Source: Duganella sp. BJB476
GTDB taxonomy: Bacteria; Pseudomonadota; Gammaproteobacteria; Burkholderiales; Burkholderiaceae_D
Direction of reading: 5' to 3'
DNA: 64,000 nucleotides
Assembly: GCF_003416895.1 (NCBI RefSeq)
Contig: NZ_QVIO01000010.1
Coordinates: forward strand, 1-64,000
This document shows positions 32,636 to 41,537 of this stretch, in pieces (the first letter of the stretch is position 1; the number at the start of each line of letters is the position of its first letter). The position numbers and the translations under genes are program-made. Below the pieces are notes generated by a model, which worked only from the letters and a program-made list of their open reading frames with translations, made no database searches and was not told the DNA's origin.

Positions 32636-35316
32636 GGCTGGCCTCGCAGCGGATGGTCGCGGAAGGCGTAGGCGAAGTGCTCATCGGCACCCACGCTCAT
32701 GTGGATGGCGGTGAACGGCTTCAGCATCGACATGCGCTCCAGCACCAGCGACGACAGCAGCGGCAGCACGGTCTGCGTCAGGATGAAGTCGATGTTGCGG
32801 GCGCCGCTGTCGACCTCGGTGCAGCGGGCGGTGATCACTTCGGTCACGCGGTCGTCCCAGGTGAAGCGGGCGTTGTGGTTCTCGGCGAAGCGCGCCGCCA
32901 GCTTGGCCAGCTTGAGGTCGACGATGTTGCTGATCTGCTCGTCGCCCAGCGGGTAGTACGGCACCAGCACCAGTCGCCCCAGGAAGGCCGGACTGAACTG
33001 GCGCAGCAGGGCCGGCCGCAGCTGCTCGATGAGCTCGGTCGCATCGGGCCGCTTGCCGTTGGCGCAGGCTTGCGTGATGACGTCCTGCGCCGCGTTCGAA
33101 GTCAGCAGGATCAGGGTGTTCTTGAAGTCGATGGTGATGCCTTCGCCGTCTTCCATCGTGCCCTTGTCGAACACCTGGAAGAACAGCTCCAGCACGTCCG
33201 GATGGGCTTTTTCCATTTCGTCCAGCAGCACCACGCAGTACGGACGGCGGCGCACGGCCTCGGTCAGCACGCCGCCCTTGCCATAGCCGACGTAGCCGGG
33301 CGGCGCGCCCTTCAGGCTGGAGATCGAATGCGCCTCCTGGAACTCCGACATATTGATCGTGACCATATTGCGTTCGCCGCCATACAGCATGTCGGCCAGC
33401 GCGAACGCGGTCTCGGTCTTGCCGACGCCGCTGGGACCGACCAGCAGGAACACGCCGACCGGCTTGCTCGGATCGTCCAGCTCGGCGCGGAAAGTGCGCA
33501 CGCGGCGGGCGATGGCGTCCAGCGCCTGCGGCTGGCCGACCACGCGGTCCTCCAGGCGCTCCTTCAGTTGCAGCACGGTGTGGATTTCGTCGGCCAGCAT
33601 CTTGCCGACCGGGATGCCGGTCCAGCCGGAGATGACGCCAGCGACGATCTTCGAATCGACGCACACCGGCACCAGCGGCTCGTCGTCCTGGATCGCCTCC
33701 AGGCCTTTTTGCAGGCGCTGCAGCTGGTCGCCGCGCGAGATGCGTTCCTCGTCGGCCAGCGAGGCGTGGTCGTCCGCCGCGGCGGCGATTTCGCGGCGCA
33801 GCACCAGGATTTCATCGACGGCGCGGCGTTCCTCGGCCAGTTTCTCCTTCAGGCGCTCCAGGCGGGCCTGGAACAACGCCTGCTGAATCTCCATCTTGCC
33901 GATGGCGGCGGCCCGGTCCTCCCCGCGCGCGTGCTGCTGGCGGGCGATGCGCAGCTCTTCGCTGTTGAGGACGATGTCGTGTTCCAACGCCTCCAGCTGC
34001 TGCGGCGCGCCGGCCTGGCCGATGGCGACGCGGGCGCAGGCCGTGTCCAGCACGCTGATGGCCTTGTCCGGCAACTGGCGACCGGAAATGTAGCGGTGCG
34101 ACAGGCGCACGGCGTCGGTCACGGCTTCGTCGAGGATCTCGACGCCATGGTGTTTTTCCAAGGTGGCGACCATGCCGCGCAACATGCCGATGGCGGCGTC
34201 GGTGGTCGGTTCTTCCACCTTGACGACCTGGAAGCGGCGCGCCAGCGCGGGATCGCGTTCGACGTATTTCTTGTACTCGGCCCAGGTGGTGGCGGCGATG
34301 GTGCGCAATTCGCCGCGCGCCAGTGCCGGCTTGAGCAGGTTGGCGGCGTCGCCCTGCCCTTCGCTGCCGCCGGCGCCGATCAGCTGGTGCGCTTCGTCGA
34401 TGAACAGGATGATGGGCGTGGCCGAGGCGCGTACTTCGGCGATCACCGATTTGAGGCGGTTTTCAAATTCGCCCTTGATGCCGGCGCCCGCTTGCAGCAG
34501 CGCCAGGTCCAAGGTGCGCACCACCACATTGGCCAGCGACGGCGGCACCGCGCCGGCGGCGATGCGCTGGGCGAAGCCTTCCACCACGGCGGTCTTGCCG
34601 ACGCCGGCCTCCCCGGTCAGGATGGGATTGTTCTGGCGGCGGCGCAGCAGGATGTCGATGATCTGGCGGATCTCGGCGTCGCGGCCACGGATGGGGTCGA
34701 TGCGGCCGGCGCGCGCCAGCGCCGTCATGTCCACCGTGTACTGGTCCAGCGATGGCGTGGCGCCGCTCGCGCTTTGCGGCGTCGGCATCGCGCCCACCGG
34801 AGCGGCCGGAGCGATGGCCGGCGCCCCCGTGACGCCGCCATCCTCGGACGAAGCGGCCAGCAGCGACGGCAAGTCCTTCTTCAACTGGTCGCGCGGAATC
34901 TTCAGCAACTCGGGCGCGCTCTCGATCAGCATGCCGCGCAGGCTGTCCACTTCCAGCATCGCCAGCAGCACCGTGCCGGAACGCACTTGCTGGCTGCCCA
35001 GCAGCATCGAGCTCAGCAGCCACGCCTCCTGGAACAGCGGGATGAAGTGCGGCGACAAGGCCGGCGTGCGGCCGTTGCCGCGCTTGAAGCCATCCATGCT
35101 GCGCTGTAGCTGCGCCGTCACCGCGCTTTCGACGATGCCGAAGCGTTGCAGCACCACCACAAAATCCGGCGTCCGCTCTTCCAGCAAGGTGAACAGCAGA
35201 TGCTCCAGCTCGACGTTGTACTGCGTCTGCTTCACGCACAGCTCGGCCGCATGCCCCATCGCCCGTTTGCATTCGGGGTTGAGCTTGGACAGCAAGGTGC
35301 GGATGTCGATTTCCAT
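32632..35316 (-). CDS. clpV: T6SS AAA+ ATPase ClpV (TssH)
   Basis: Recycles contracted TssB/TssC sheath. The 894-residue protein has the Clp N-domain (about 1-150), a first AAA+ module with Walker A GEAGVGKTA, a coiled-coil middle domain, and a second module with GPSGVGKTETAF. The ClpV-type C-terminus follows. I start at the ATG at 35316 (MEIDIRTLLSKLNPECKRAM), the family N-terminus; the frame runs on to 35706 but that extension overlaps tssG and is not coding. It begins six bases after the tssG stop. Confidence 0.97.
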   Translation of the reverse strand: MEIDIRTLLSKLNPECKRAMGHAAELCVKQTQYNVELEHLLFTLLEERTPDFVVVLQRFGIVESAVTAQLQRSMDGFKRGNGRTPALSPHFIPLFQEAWLLSSMLLGSQQVRSGTVLLAMLEVDSLRGMLIESAPELLKIPRDQLKKDLPSLLAASSEDGGVTGAPAIAPAAPVGAMPTPQSASGATPSLDQYTVDMTALARAGRIDPIRGRDAEIRQIIDILLRRRQNNPILTGEAGVGKTAVVEGFAQRIAAGAVPPSLANVVVRTLDLALLQAGAGIKGEFENRLKSVIAEVRASATPIILFIDEAHQLIGAGGSEGQGDAANLLKPALARGELRTIAATTWAEYKKYVERDPALARRFQVVKVEEPTTDAAIGMLRGMVATLEKHHGVEILDEAVTDAVRLSHRYISGRQLPDKAISVLDTACARVAIGQAGAPQQLEALEHDIVLNSEELRIARQQHARGEDRAAAIGKMEIQQALFQARLERLKEKLAEERRAVDEILVLRREIAAAADDHASLADEERISRGDQLQRLQKGLEAIQDDEPLVPVCVDSKIVAGVISGWTGIPVGKMLADEIHTVLQLKERLEDRVVGQPQALDAIARRVRTFRAELDDPSKPVGVFLLVGPSGVGKTETAFALADMLYGGERNMVTINMSEFQEAHSISSLKGAPPGYVGYGKGGVLTEAVRRRPYCVVLLDEMEKAHPDVLELFFQVFDKGTMEDGEGITIDFKNTLILLTSNAAQDVITQACANGKRPDATELIEQLRPALLRQFSPAFLGRLVLVPYYPLGDEQISNIVDLKLAKLAARFAENHNARFTWDDRVTEVITARCTEVDSGARNIDFILTQTVLPLLSSLVLERMSMLKPFTAIHMSVGADEHFAYAFRDHPLRGQP

Positions 35317-35321
35317 GCCGC

Positions 35322-36338
35322 TCAATCCTCTTCCGTCGCCAGCAGGAAGTTCGCCGGCTGGTGCCGCGCGGTCGAAGGGCCGGGACTGCACAGCCAACTG
35401 CTCAGGCCCAGGCGCGGCGGCAGTTCGCCGTTGGCGCTCAGGCGCGTTTGCGGCTGCACCGCCAGGTCCAGCCGTAGCCGCACCTGGATGTCGCGTTGCA
35501 GATGGCGCGCCACCAGCCAGCCCAGCAGGGAGTTGTTTTTTGCGCCGGACAGCAAGGCGGCGTACTGCGCCGGTTGCAGCGGCGGCGCGTCCAGCGCCAT
35601 GCCCGCGCCCTGGTCCCATGCGCGCGCGCCGAGGCTGGCGCCCATGCCCAGTCGTGCCGTCATTGGCGCCGGCTTGCTCTGATCGTGCAGCCTGGCGCGG
35701 TCGCACGGCGCCAGCGCATGCCAGCCGCCGACAAACTGCTTGCCGCTGAAATGCACGCCCATGCGGTCGCGCACCACGGCCAGCAACGACACCATCGAAC
35801 GCGGCGCCGCGCCCTGCAGGCCCGCGTGGCGCAGCCAGGCTTGCTGGCCGTCCGGCCCGCGCACGCCTTCGGCACGGCCCAGGCTGGACAAGGCATCCAG
35901 GCTGCGCACGATGGGCGCGTGGTTGATGCTGTCCGTGCTCAAGGCCAGGTGATGCTTGCGACGGCTGCGGTACAGGAAGCCCAGCAGGCGCTGGTTGAAA
36001 ATATCCAGGAAATCCAGGCCCGACATGTCGCGCGCGCGGCGGCGTTCCATCAGCAGCTCGGTGAACGGCATCGGCAGCGGGCCTTGCGAACCGGCCAGCG
36101 TCAGCACCGGCGTCTTCAGCGTCAGCGGCGGGCCGGGCTGTTTGCTTTCATTCAGGCCGCTGACGTCGCTCGGCGCGAACGCCAGGTCGACCTGCGCCGA
36201 CAGCCGCAACGCTTCATCCATGCCGACCGAGGTGCCGACGTGCGCGCGCGCAGGTTCGCTGCGCTCCAGGATGCTGATCGCCTGGAACAGATCGAAGGCA
36301 TGCGGGTCGTCCCGCAATAGCGTCATCAGATCAGACAT
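35322..36338 (-). CDS. tssG: T6SS baseplate protein TssG
   Basis: Forms the baseplate wedge with TssF and TssE. The start MSDLMTLLRDDPHAFDLFQA at 36338 is family-like; an in-frame ATG at 36371 would add 11 residues inside tssF. The motif LTLKTPVLTLAGSQGPLPMPFTELL and FLDIFNQRLLGFLYR are diagnostic, as is the C-terminal LQRDIQVRLRLDL region. The gene overlaps tssF by 13 bases. Confidence 0.95.
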   Translation of the reverse strand: MSDLMTLLRDDPHAFDLFQAISILERSEPARAHVGTSVGMDEALRLSAQVDLAFAPSDVSGLNESKQPGPPLTLKTPVLTLAGSQGPLPMPFTELLMERRRARDMSGLDFLDIFNQRLLGFLYRSRRKHHLALSTDSINHAPIVRSLDALSSLGRAEGVRGPDGQQAWLRHAGLQGAAPRSMVSLLAVVRDRMGVHFSGKQFVGGWHALAPCDRARLHDQSKPAPMTARLGMGASLGARAWDQGAGMALDAPPLQPAQYAALLSGAKNNSLLGWLVARHLQRDIQVRLRLDLAVQPQTRLSANGELPPRLGLSSWLCSPGPSTARHQPANFLLATEED

Positions 36339-38077
36339 TGGCGTCCACTCATGGCAGGCCACTGCATCCACGGTTCGCCGCCGCGCGTGACGGCCAGGCG
36401 GACGAAGGAATTAGCGGAGGTGTACAAGGCAAAGAACCGCGACAGCACGCCGGCCAGCACCAGCGGCGAGGTGCCGACGAAGGCGTCGGCGTCGAACTCC
36501 AGCACGATGTCGGTGCCGCGGCAGTGGCCGCGCCAGGTGTCGGTGCCCAGGCGCGCTGTCGCCACAGAGGCCGCCATGCTCTTGACGCCGCGCACCTGCG
36601 CCTGGTCGCGTGCGCTGTCGCCTGCGAACAACATCAGCATCTGCTGCAAGGTCTGGACGCCGGTGGTGCCGTCCACCAGCGAGCGGTGGTTCAGCCTCAG
36701 CAGTGCCACCAGCGACCACAAGGCCTTGGCTTCCATCACCGGCGGCCTCTGGGCGCTGGGCTGGTACAGCGCGCGGATGTCGGTCGAGGTGGAAATGCCT
36801 TCGCCGTAGAAACGGGTGCCGGGCGCGATCTGTTCGGCCAGGCCGCGGTTGGTGCACAGCAGTTGCGCGTACACCACCGGCTCGTCCGGCGTGCTGTGGA
36901 CGTCGGTGCGGTCGACAAAGCTCAGGTAGACGTCGGTGCCGGTGATGCCCTTGCGCATGCTCACCTCGCGCCGCAGCGACCAGAACACCTTGGCATCCTC
37001 GACATCGGCGGACGATTCGGCGAACACGCTGGGGATGATGGTCGGCCGTTCGGCGCGCGGGTCGGAGGCGGTGACCGACACCACCGAGTGCACTTCCATC
37101 ACCGCCTCGCGCTGGTAGTCCGGCACCAGGATGTATTCGTAATGGCGGCGGTGCAGGCGGATCGGCTCGCTAGTGACGGGGAACAGGTTGACGGCCGGCA
37201 CGCAGCCGAGCAGGAAGTTGTCGGCGCTCAGCTGCGACAGCACGCGCGCGCTGCGGTTGAACACGAAGCGCAGCGAGAAGCCCTCGCCCCGCCCCAGCAA
37301 GCCGCGCAGGCCGCTCAGGTCGAAGAACTGGAACTTGCGCGGGAAGGCGAAGTATTCCTGCAACAGCGCATACGCCGGATGGGCGTGCGCCGGTTGCGCC
37401 AGGATCGCTTCGTTCTCGTCGAAGCCCACTTCGCTCAGGCTGTTGGGGCCGAGGCGGTGCAGCTGGCCGCCGCCGGCCAGCAGTTCGATGCGCTCCAGGC
37501 CGCTGATCAGCAGTTCGTGCAGCGGCATCGTCGTCATCAGGTCGCCGGACAGGTGCAGGCGCAGGCGGTCCAGTTCCAGTTCGGAGACGTCGAGGCCGGT
37601 GTCGCAGCGCAGGTCGAGGCGCAGGGTGCGCGTGTCTTCCATCTTGATCGCCGCCACACTCAAAGGCCACAGCGTGGTGCCCCAGGCCACCTGGAAGCGG
37701 CAGTTCTCGCCGCTGGCGGCGGTGGTCGACAGCATGGCGCCGCGCGCCACCGGCATGCCGGCCATGACCTTGCCTTGCGAGGAGTCCAGCTTCATCTGCA
37801 CCACCGTCATGGCCGGCACCGGCTGCGTCAGGCTCGGGCACAGATTGTCCAGCATGGCGCCGGCGATGGTGGGGAAATCTCGGTCGAGGTCGCGATGCAC
37901 GCGGGCCGTCAGGAAGGCCACCGATTCGATCAGGCGTTCGGTGTGCGGATCGGCCGATTCGCCGCCGCTCAGCACCAGCCGCTGCGCCACCTTGGGATAG
38001 CGCGTGGCGAAGTCGGCCGACTGGGTGCGCAGATAGGACAGTTCGCGCCGGTAGTATTCCAGGATATCGTCGCTCAC
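36326..38077 (-). CDS. tssF: T6SS baseplate protein TssF
   Basis: A 583-residue wedge protein. Landmarks are DDILEYYRRELSYLRTQSAD at the start, then PKVAQRL, FPTIAGAMLDNLCPSLTQPVPAM and later FDLSGLRGLLGRGEGFSLRF. I use the GTG at 38077 since GGGAGG lies upstream at a good distance and the family begins exactly there. The longer frame to 38137 overlaps tssE and adds a non-family stretch. Confidence 0.95.
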   Translation of the reverse strand: MSDDILEYYRRELSYLRTQSADFATRYPKVAQRLVLSGGESADPHTERLIESVAFLTARVHRDLDRDFPTIAGAMLDNLCPSLTQPVPAMTVVQMKLDSSQGKVMAGMPVARGAMLSTTAASGENCRFQVAWGTTLWPLSVAAIKMEDTRTLRLDLRCDTGLDVSELELDRLRLHLSGDLMTTMPLHELLISGLERIELLAGGGQLHRLGPNSLSEVGFDENEAILAQPAHAHPAYALLQEYFAFPRKFQFFDLSGLRGLLGRGEGFSLRFVFNRSARVLSQLSADNFLLGCVPAVNLFPVTSEPIRLHRRHYEYILVPDYQREAVMEVHSVVSVTASDPRAERPTIIPSVFAESSADVEDAKVFWSLRREVSMRKGITGTDVYLSFVDRTDVHSTPDEPVVYAQLLCTNRGLAEQIAPGTRFYGEGISTSTDIRALYQPSAQRPPVMEAKALWSLVALLRLNHRSLVDGTTGVQTLQQMLMLFAGDSARDQAQVRGVKSMAASVATARLGTDTWRGHCRGTDIVLEFDADAFVGTSPLVLAGVLSRFFALYTSANSFVRLAVTRGGEPWMQWPAMSGRQCLI

Positions 38078-38102
38078 GGCATGGCCTCCCGCTGCCCGAC
38101 CG

Positions 38103-38561
38103 TCATGCGGCCGCCTGTATTGCGGCTGAACGGGCATCGAGCGCGACGTCGAAATTGACCCGACACAGCTGCTGCCCCAGCAACACCACGGCGGCGATCG
38201 CGGCGCGCGCGGCGAAGGGCTTGGCCGGATCGGCGGTGACGTCCACCTTGACGTGCGACAGCCGCGGTTCGTACAGCGCCAGGCTGCGCTCCAGCACCTG
38301 CGACCAGATGAACAGGTCCTGGTCCGATTGCGGCGACAGGCCCAGCATGTCGGGCAGGCCGTAGTCGAGCACGGTGGGATCGCCTTCCAGATACGCGCGG
38401 ATGGTCAGGGCATTGCGCACGTTGAACAAGCGCATCAGGTCCAGTTGCAGCGAGTGCTGCAAGCCGCCGCCATCGAGCAACCTGCCGTCCGGCGAGGCGT
38501 GCAGCACGCCGGTCAACCGGTCAAACAGGGGCACAAGCGACGCCGTGATGGCTTTAGACAT
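38103..38561 (-). CDS. tssE: T6SS baseplate protein TssE (gp25-like)
   Basis: A 152-residue homologue of phage T4 gp25 that starts sheath polymerisation. Visible features are LVPLFDRLTGVL, LTIRAYLEGDPTVLDYGLPD and the closing strand KVDVTADPAKPFAARAAIAAVVL. It follows hcp after 72 bases that contain a hairpin. Confidence 0.93.
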   Translation of the reverse strand: MSKAITASLVPLFDRLTGVLHASPDGRLLDGGGLQHSLQLDLMRLFNVRNALTIRAYLEGDPTVLDYGLPDMLGLSPQSDQDLFIWSQVLERSLALYEPRLSHVKVDVTADPAKPFAARAAIAAVVLLGQQLCRVNFDVALDARSAAIQAAA

Positions 38562-38598
38562 AGTTTTCTATACGAGCAGCGGTCAGGATGGGACGACA

Positions 38599-38622
38599 GG
38601 CGGGCCCCCGTGGACGCCCGCC
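38599..38622 (-). terminator. Hairpin downstream of hcp
   Basis: GGCGGGC pairs perfectly with GCCCGCC around a 10-base loop, 12 bases past the hcp stop. There is no T run, so it probably stabilises the hcp mRNA end or causes partial termination. Confidence 0.5.
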
Positions 38623-38633
38623 GCAATGCCGCA

Positions 38634-39119
38634 TCAATCCGCTTTCATCGTCTCCAGGTTCCAGTTCCAGGTACCGGTGCCCTTCGCGGTCGAATCCGAC
38701 TGCTGCTGGGTGTAGTCGCACTTAATCTTGGTGAAGCTGATCGAGAACGAGTCCGATGGAATGCCGCCGCCGCCGGAGGTGCTGATGTTCGAGATCATGG
38801 CGTTGGTCATTTCGTACGTGAAGAAATTCATGTACTTGCCGTTTTCCACGCGCCCCACGTGCAGCTTGGCGACGCCGATCTTGGTGCCCTGGGTACAGGC
38901 CTTGTACATTTCCGTGGTCGACAGGTCGGACATTTTCGAGAACGAAATCTCGGAAAATACCGGACGGCCGGAGGTACGCTCGGTGTTCGAAGCGTCCATT
39001 TGCAGCGGCATCGAGGCGCTGTGCGAATACGACAGCACGATCACCTTGTCGGCATAGCCGGTCACCATGCAGTTGCCCTTGATGGTGGTGCCCAAATCCA
39101 AAATGAGTACGTCAGACAT
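38634..39119 (-). CDS. hcp: T6SS tube protein Hcp (TssD)
   Basis: A 161-residue protein that stacks as hexamers into the inner tube and is secreted. Typical stretches are MSDVLILDLGTTIKGNCMVT, FSEISFSKMSDLSTTEMYKACTQG and FTYEMTNAMISNIS, ending in the strand GTGTWNWNLETMKAD. The ATG at 39119 has TTGGAG upstream. Flanking hairpins on both sides suggest it is expressed at a higher level than the rest of the operon. Confidence 0.95.
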   Translation of the reverse strand: MSDVLILDLGTTIKGNCMVTGYADKVIVLSYSHSASMPLQMDASNTERTSGRPVFSEISFSKMSDLSTTEMYKACTQGTKIGVAKLHVGRVENGKYMNFFTYEMTNAMISNISTSGGGGIPSDSFSISFTKIKCDYTQQQSDSTAKGTGTWNWNLETMKAD

Positions 39120-39140
39120 TGCTGGCTCCAAATTTTATGG

Positions 39141-39168
39141 GCCCACCCGGCGCTTGCGCCGGATGGGC
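39141..39168 (-). terminator. Hairpin between tssC and hcp
   Basis: GCCCACCCGGCGC and GCGCCGGATGGGC form a strong stem with one mismatch. It lies upstream of the hcp ribosome site without a T run. An mRNA processing or attenuation role is inferred. Confidence 0.5.
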
Positions 39169-39205
39169 GGGGACATCAGTGTAGTGTGTGTAGCCTGGCC
39201 GGGCA

Positions 39206-40699
39206 TCAACCGACGGCGGCCGGCAGTTCGGCCACCAGGCGGATCGACGTGGTCAGTTCCTCCATCTGGAAGTGCGGCTTCAGGAACACGGTGGCCGAAT
39301 AGGCGCCCGGCTTGCCCGGCTTCTCGGTCACGTCGACCCGGCCTTCGGACAGCGGGAAGCGGGCCTTCTCGCCCTGCGTCGCGTTCGGGCTCAGCAGCAC
39401 GTAGCCGCTCAGCCACGAGTTCAGGTAGTTCTCCACGCTCTGGCGGGTCTGGAAGCTGCCGACCTTGTCGCGCATGATGACCTTGATGTAGTGCGCGAAG
39501 CGCGAGGCCGCCAGCACGTAAGGCAGGCGCGACGACAGCGCCGCGTTGGCGTTGGCCGCATCGAGGTTGTAGAGCTTGGGCTTGTTGACGGTCTGGCCGC
39601 CGAAGAAGGCGGCAAAGTCCGAACCCTTGGAGTTGACCACGGCGATGAAGCCGAGGTCATTGAGCTCTTTCTCGCGGCGGTCGGTGATCGCCACTTCGGT
39701 CGGGCACTTGAGCACGATGTCGCCTTCGTCGGTCTTGAAGGTGTGGGCGGTCATGCCCTCGATCTTGCCGCCGCCTTCGACGCCGCGGATCGCGGTGGTC
39801 CAGCTGTGCTTGGCGTAGGCGTCGGTGATGCGCAGGCCCAGCTGGTAGGCCGAGTTGGCCCACAGGTATTTGCTGTGGTCGCGGCCGTCGACGTCTTCCT
39901 CGAAGCTGAAGCTTTCCACCGGGTTGGTCTTGGCGCCGTACGGCAGGCGCGCGGAGTAGCGCGGCAGCACCATGGCGATGTAGCGCGAGTCTTCCGATTC
40001 GCGGAAACCGCGCCACGAGGCCAGCTCGGCGCTTTCGAAGATCTTCGACATGTCGCGCGGCACGCCCAGCTCGGTGAACTCGGTCATGTCGAACAGCGAC
40101 GGTGCGGCGGCCGTGATGAACGGCGCGTGCGCGGCGGCGGCCACCTTGGACAGGCGCTGCAGCAGCGCCACGTCCTGCGGATGGCGGCCAAAGTAGTAGT
40201 CGCCGATCAGCACCGAATACGGGGCGCCGCCGAAGGTGCCGTACTCTTCTTCGTAGATTTTCTTGAACAGCACACTCATGTCGTGATCGACCGCGCTCTC
40301 CAGGTCTTTCAGCAGTTCCTTCTTCGACACGTTCAGCAGCCGCAGCTTGAGGGTGGTGCTGGTTTCGGTGCCGTACACCATGTCGTGCAGGCCGCGCCAG
40401 GAGCCTTCCAGTTTCTGGAATTCCTCGTGGTGCATGATGGCGTTGAGCTGGTCGCTGAGGATGCGGTCAATCTCGGCCACGCGTTCGTTGATCATTGCGA
40501 CCACGCCCTTGTCGGGGGCGGTCTTCATGCCTTCGTCCAGCACCTGCGTGGCGAACTGGCCCAGCAGTTTTTTGGCGTAGGCGTTTTGCGACGGTTCGAC
40601 CGCCATCTTGCCTTCCTGGACGATGCGGTCCAGTAAGCTCAGCTCGCCGGCGGATTCCGTCGACTTGGCGCCGCCCTTGGCGGATTGACTAGTAGCCAT
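39206..40699 (-). CDS. tssC: T6SS sheath protein TssC
   Basis: Large sheath subunit, 497 residues, forming the contractile sheath with TssB. Landmarks are LDRIVQEGKMAVEPSQNAYA, VSKKELLKDLESAVDHDMS, GAPYSVLIGDYYFGRHPQD and SSRLPYVLAASRFAHYIKV, with a conserved C-terminus. It follows tssB by 49 bases. Confidence 0.97.
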   Translation of the reverse strand: MATSQSAKGGAKSTESAGELSLLDRIVQEGKMAVEPSQNAYAKKLLGQFATQVLDEGMKTAPDKGVVAMINERVAEIDRILSDQLNAIMHHEEFQKLEGSWRGLHDMVYGTETSTTLKLRLLNVSKKELLKDLESAVDHDMSVLFKKIYEEEYGTFGGAPYSVLIGDYYFGRHPQDVALLQRLSKVAAAAHAPFITAAAPSLFDMTEFTELGVPRDMSKIFESAELASWRGFRESEDSRYIAMVLPRYSARLPYGAKTNPVESFSFEEDVDGRDHSKYLWANSAYQLGLRITDAYAKHSWTTAIRGVEGGGKIEGMTAHTFKTDEGDIVLKCPTEVAITDRREKELNDLGFIAVVNSKGSDFAAFFGGQTVNKPKLYNLDAANANAALSSRLPYVLAASRFAHYIKVIMRDKVGSFQTRQSVENYLNSWLSGYVLLSPNATQGEKARFPLSEGRVDVTEKPGKPGAYSATVFLKPHFQMEELTTSIRLVAELPAAVG

Positions 40700-40748
40700 G
40701 ATTTAGCTCTCTCTTAAACGATGAGGGGAAGCACGCGTGGGCGTGCTA

Positions 40749-41282
40749 TCAGGATGGGGTCGCTTCCGCGTCCGCCGCCGGCGCCGCGTCGGCGGCCGGT
40801 TCCTGGTCCTTGAGTGTTTTCAGCTCTTGCGTGTTCTGGACGATGTCTTCCAGCAGCGCATCGAGCTCATCGTTGCCATCGAGTTTGCCCAACAGGTCGC
40901 GCAATTGCTGGCGCACTTCCAGCAGCTTGGCCAGGCGCGGCACTTGCGTGACGATGGATTCGGGATGGAAGTGGTCGAACTCGGTGAAGTTGAGTTCCAC
41001 CTTGAGATTGCCTTCGCCCTTGAGCGTGTCCGGCACGGACAGGTCCAGGCGCGGGGAGATCTTGCCCATGACTTCGTTGAAGTTGTCGCGATCGATTTCG
41101 ATCAGGCGCCGGGCCTTGAGCTTGGGCAGCGGCACCAGCGGCTGGCCGGACAGATCGGCCAACAAGCCGACCACCAGGGGCAGCTCTTTTTTTTCAGTGG
41201 CGTCACCAATTTCGACGTCGTACGTGATTTGCACACGAGGGGGACGATTGCGTCCTACCCATTTTTGTAAGCTATCTGACAT
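40749..41282 (-). CDS. tssB: T6SS sheath protein TssB
   Basis: Small sheath subunit, 177 residues. The N-terminus MSDSLQKWVGRNRPPRVQIT and the stretch GDATEKKELPLVVGLLADLS are diagnostic, as is VELNFTEFDHFHPESIVTQV. Its C-terminal tail is Ala/Asp-rich (AADAAPAADAEATPS). It is the first gene of the operon, so the promoter should lie within 41283-41537. Confidence 0.96.
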   Translation of the reverse strand: MSDSLQKWVGRNRPPRVQITYDVEIGDATEKKELPLVVGLLADLSGQPLVPLPKLKARRLIEIDRDNFNEVMGKISPRLDLSVPDTLKGEGNLKVELNFTEFDHFHPESIVTQVPRLAKLLEVRQQLRDLLGKLDGNDELDALLEDIVQNTQELKTLKDQEPAADAAPAADAEATPS

Positions 41283-41537
41283 TCACATCCTCACATTATG
41301 GTGACTAGCGGCCGACGATACATCTATTTCAAAAACAGGCGGACTGAGCACTAAGCTACTTCTCGTGTTACCACCATTTCGCGGAGCCGCAACGTAATTG
41401 ATAGGTACAAAGATTTCCGATACTCAATTGATATTAAATGTAAATTCTTTCACTCACAAGCTTTTTCAAAATTTGGCGCGTTATATTTTCGCCACGAAGT
41501 GGAGGAACATCAATGTGACAAATTCGTGACGTCGTAG
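41283..41537. other. AT-rich region upstream of the T6SS operon
   Basis: The 255 bases between the tssB start and the coiled-coil gene's stop hold no gene. The stretch 41390-41500 is AT-rich against a GC-rich background and probably contains the T6SS operon promoter. I could not fix the -10 and -35 boxes or a sigma-54 site with confidence. Confidence 0.4.

Noticed and set aside
32653..35109. 818-aa plus frame opposite clpV
   Set aside because: Antisense shadow with no motif; clpV motifs are unambiguous.
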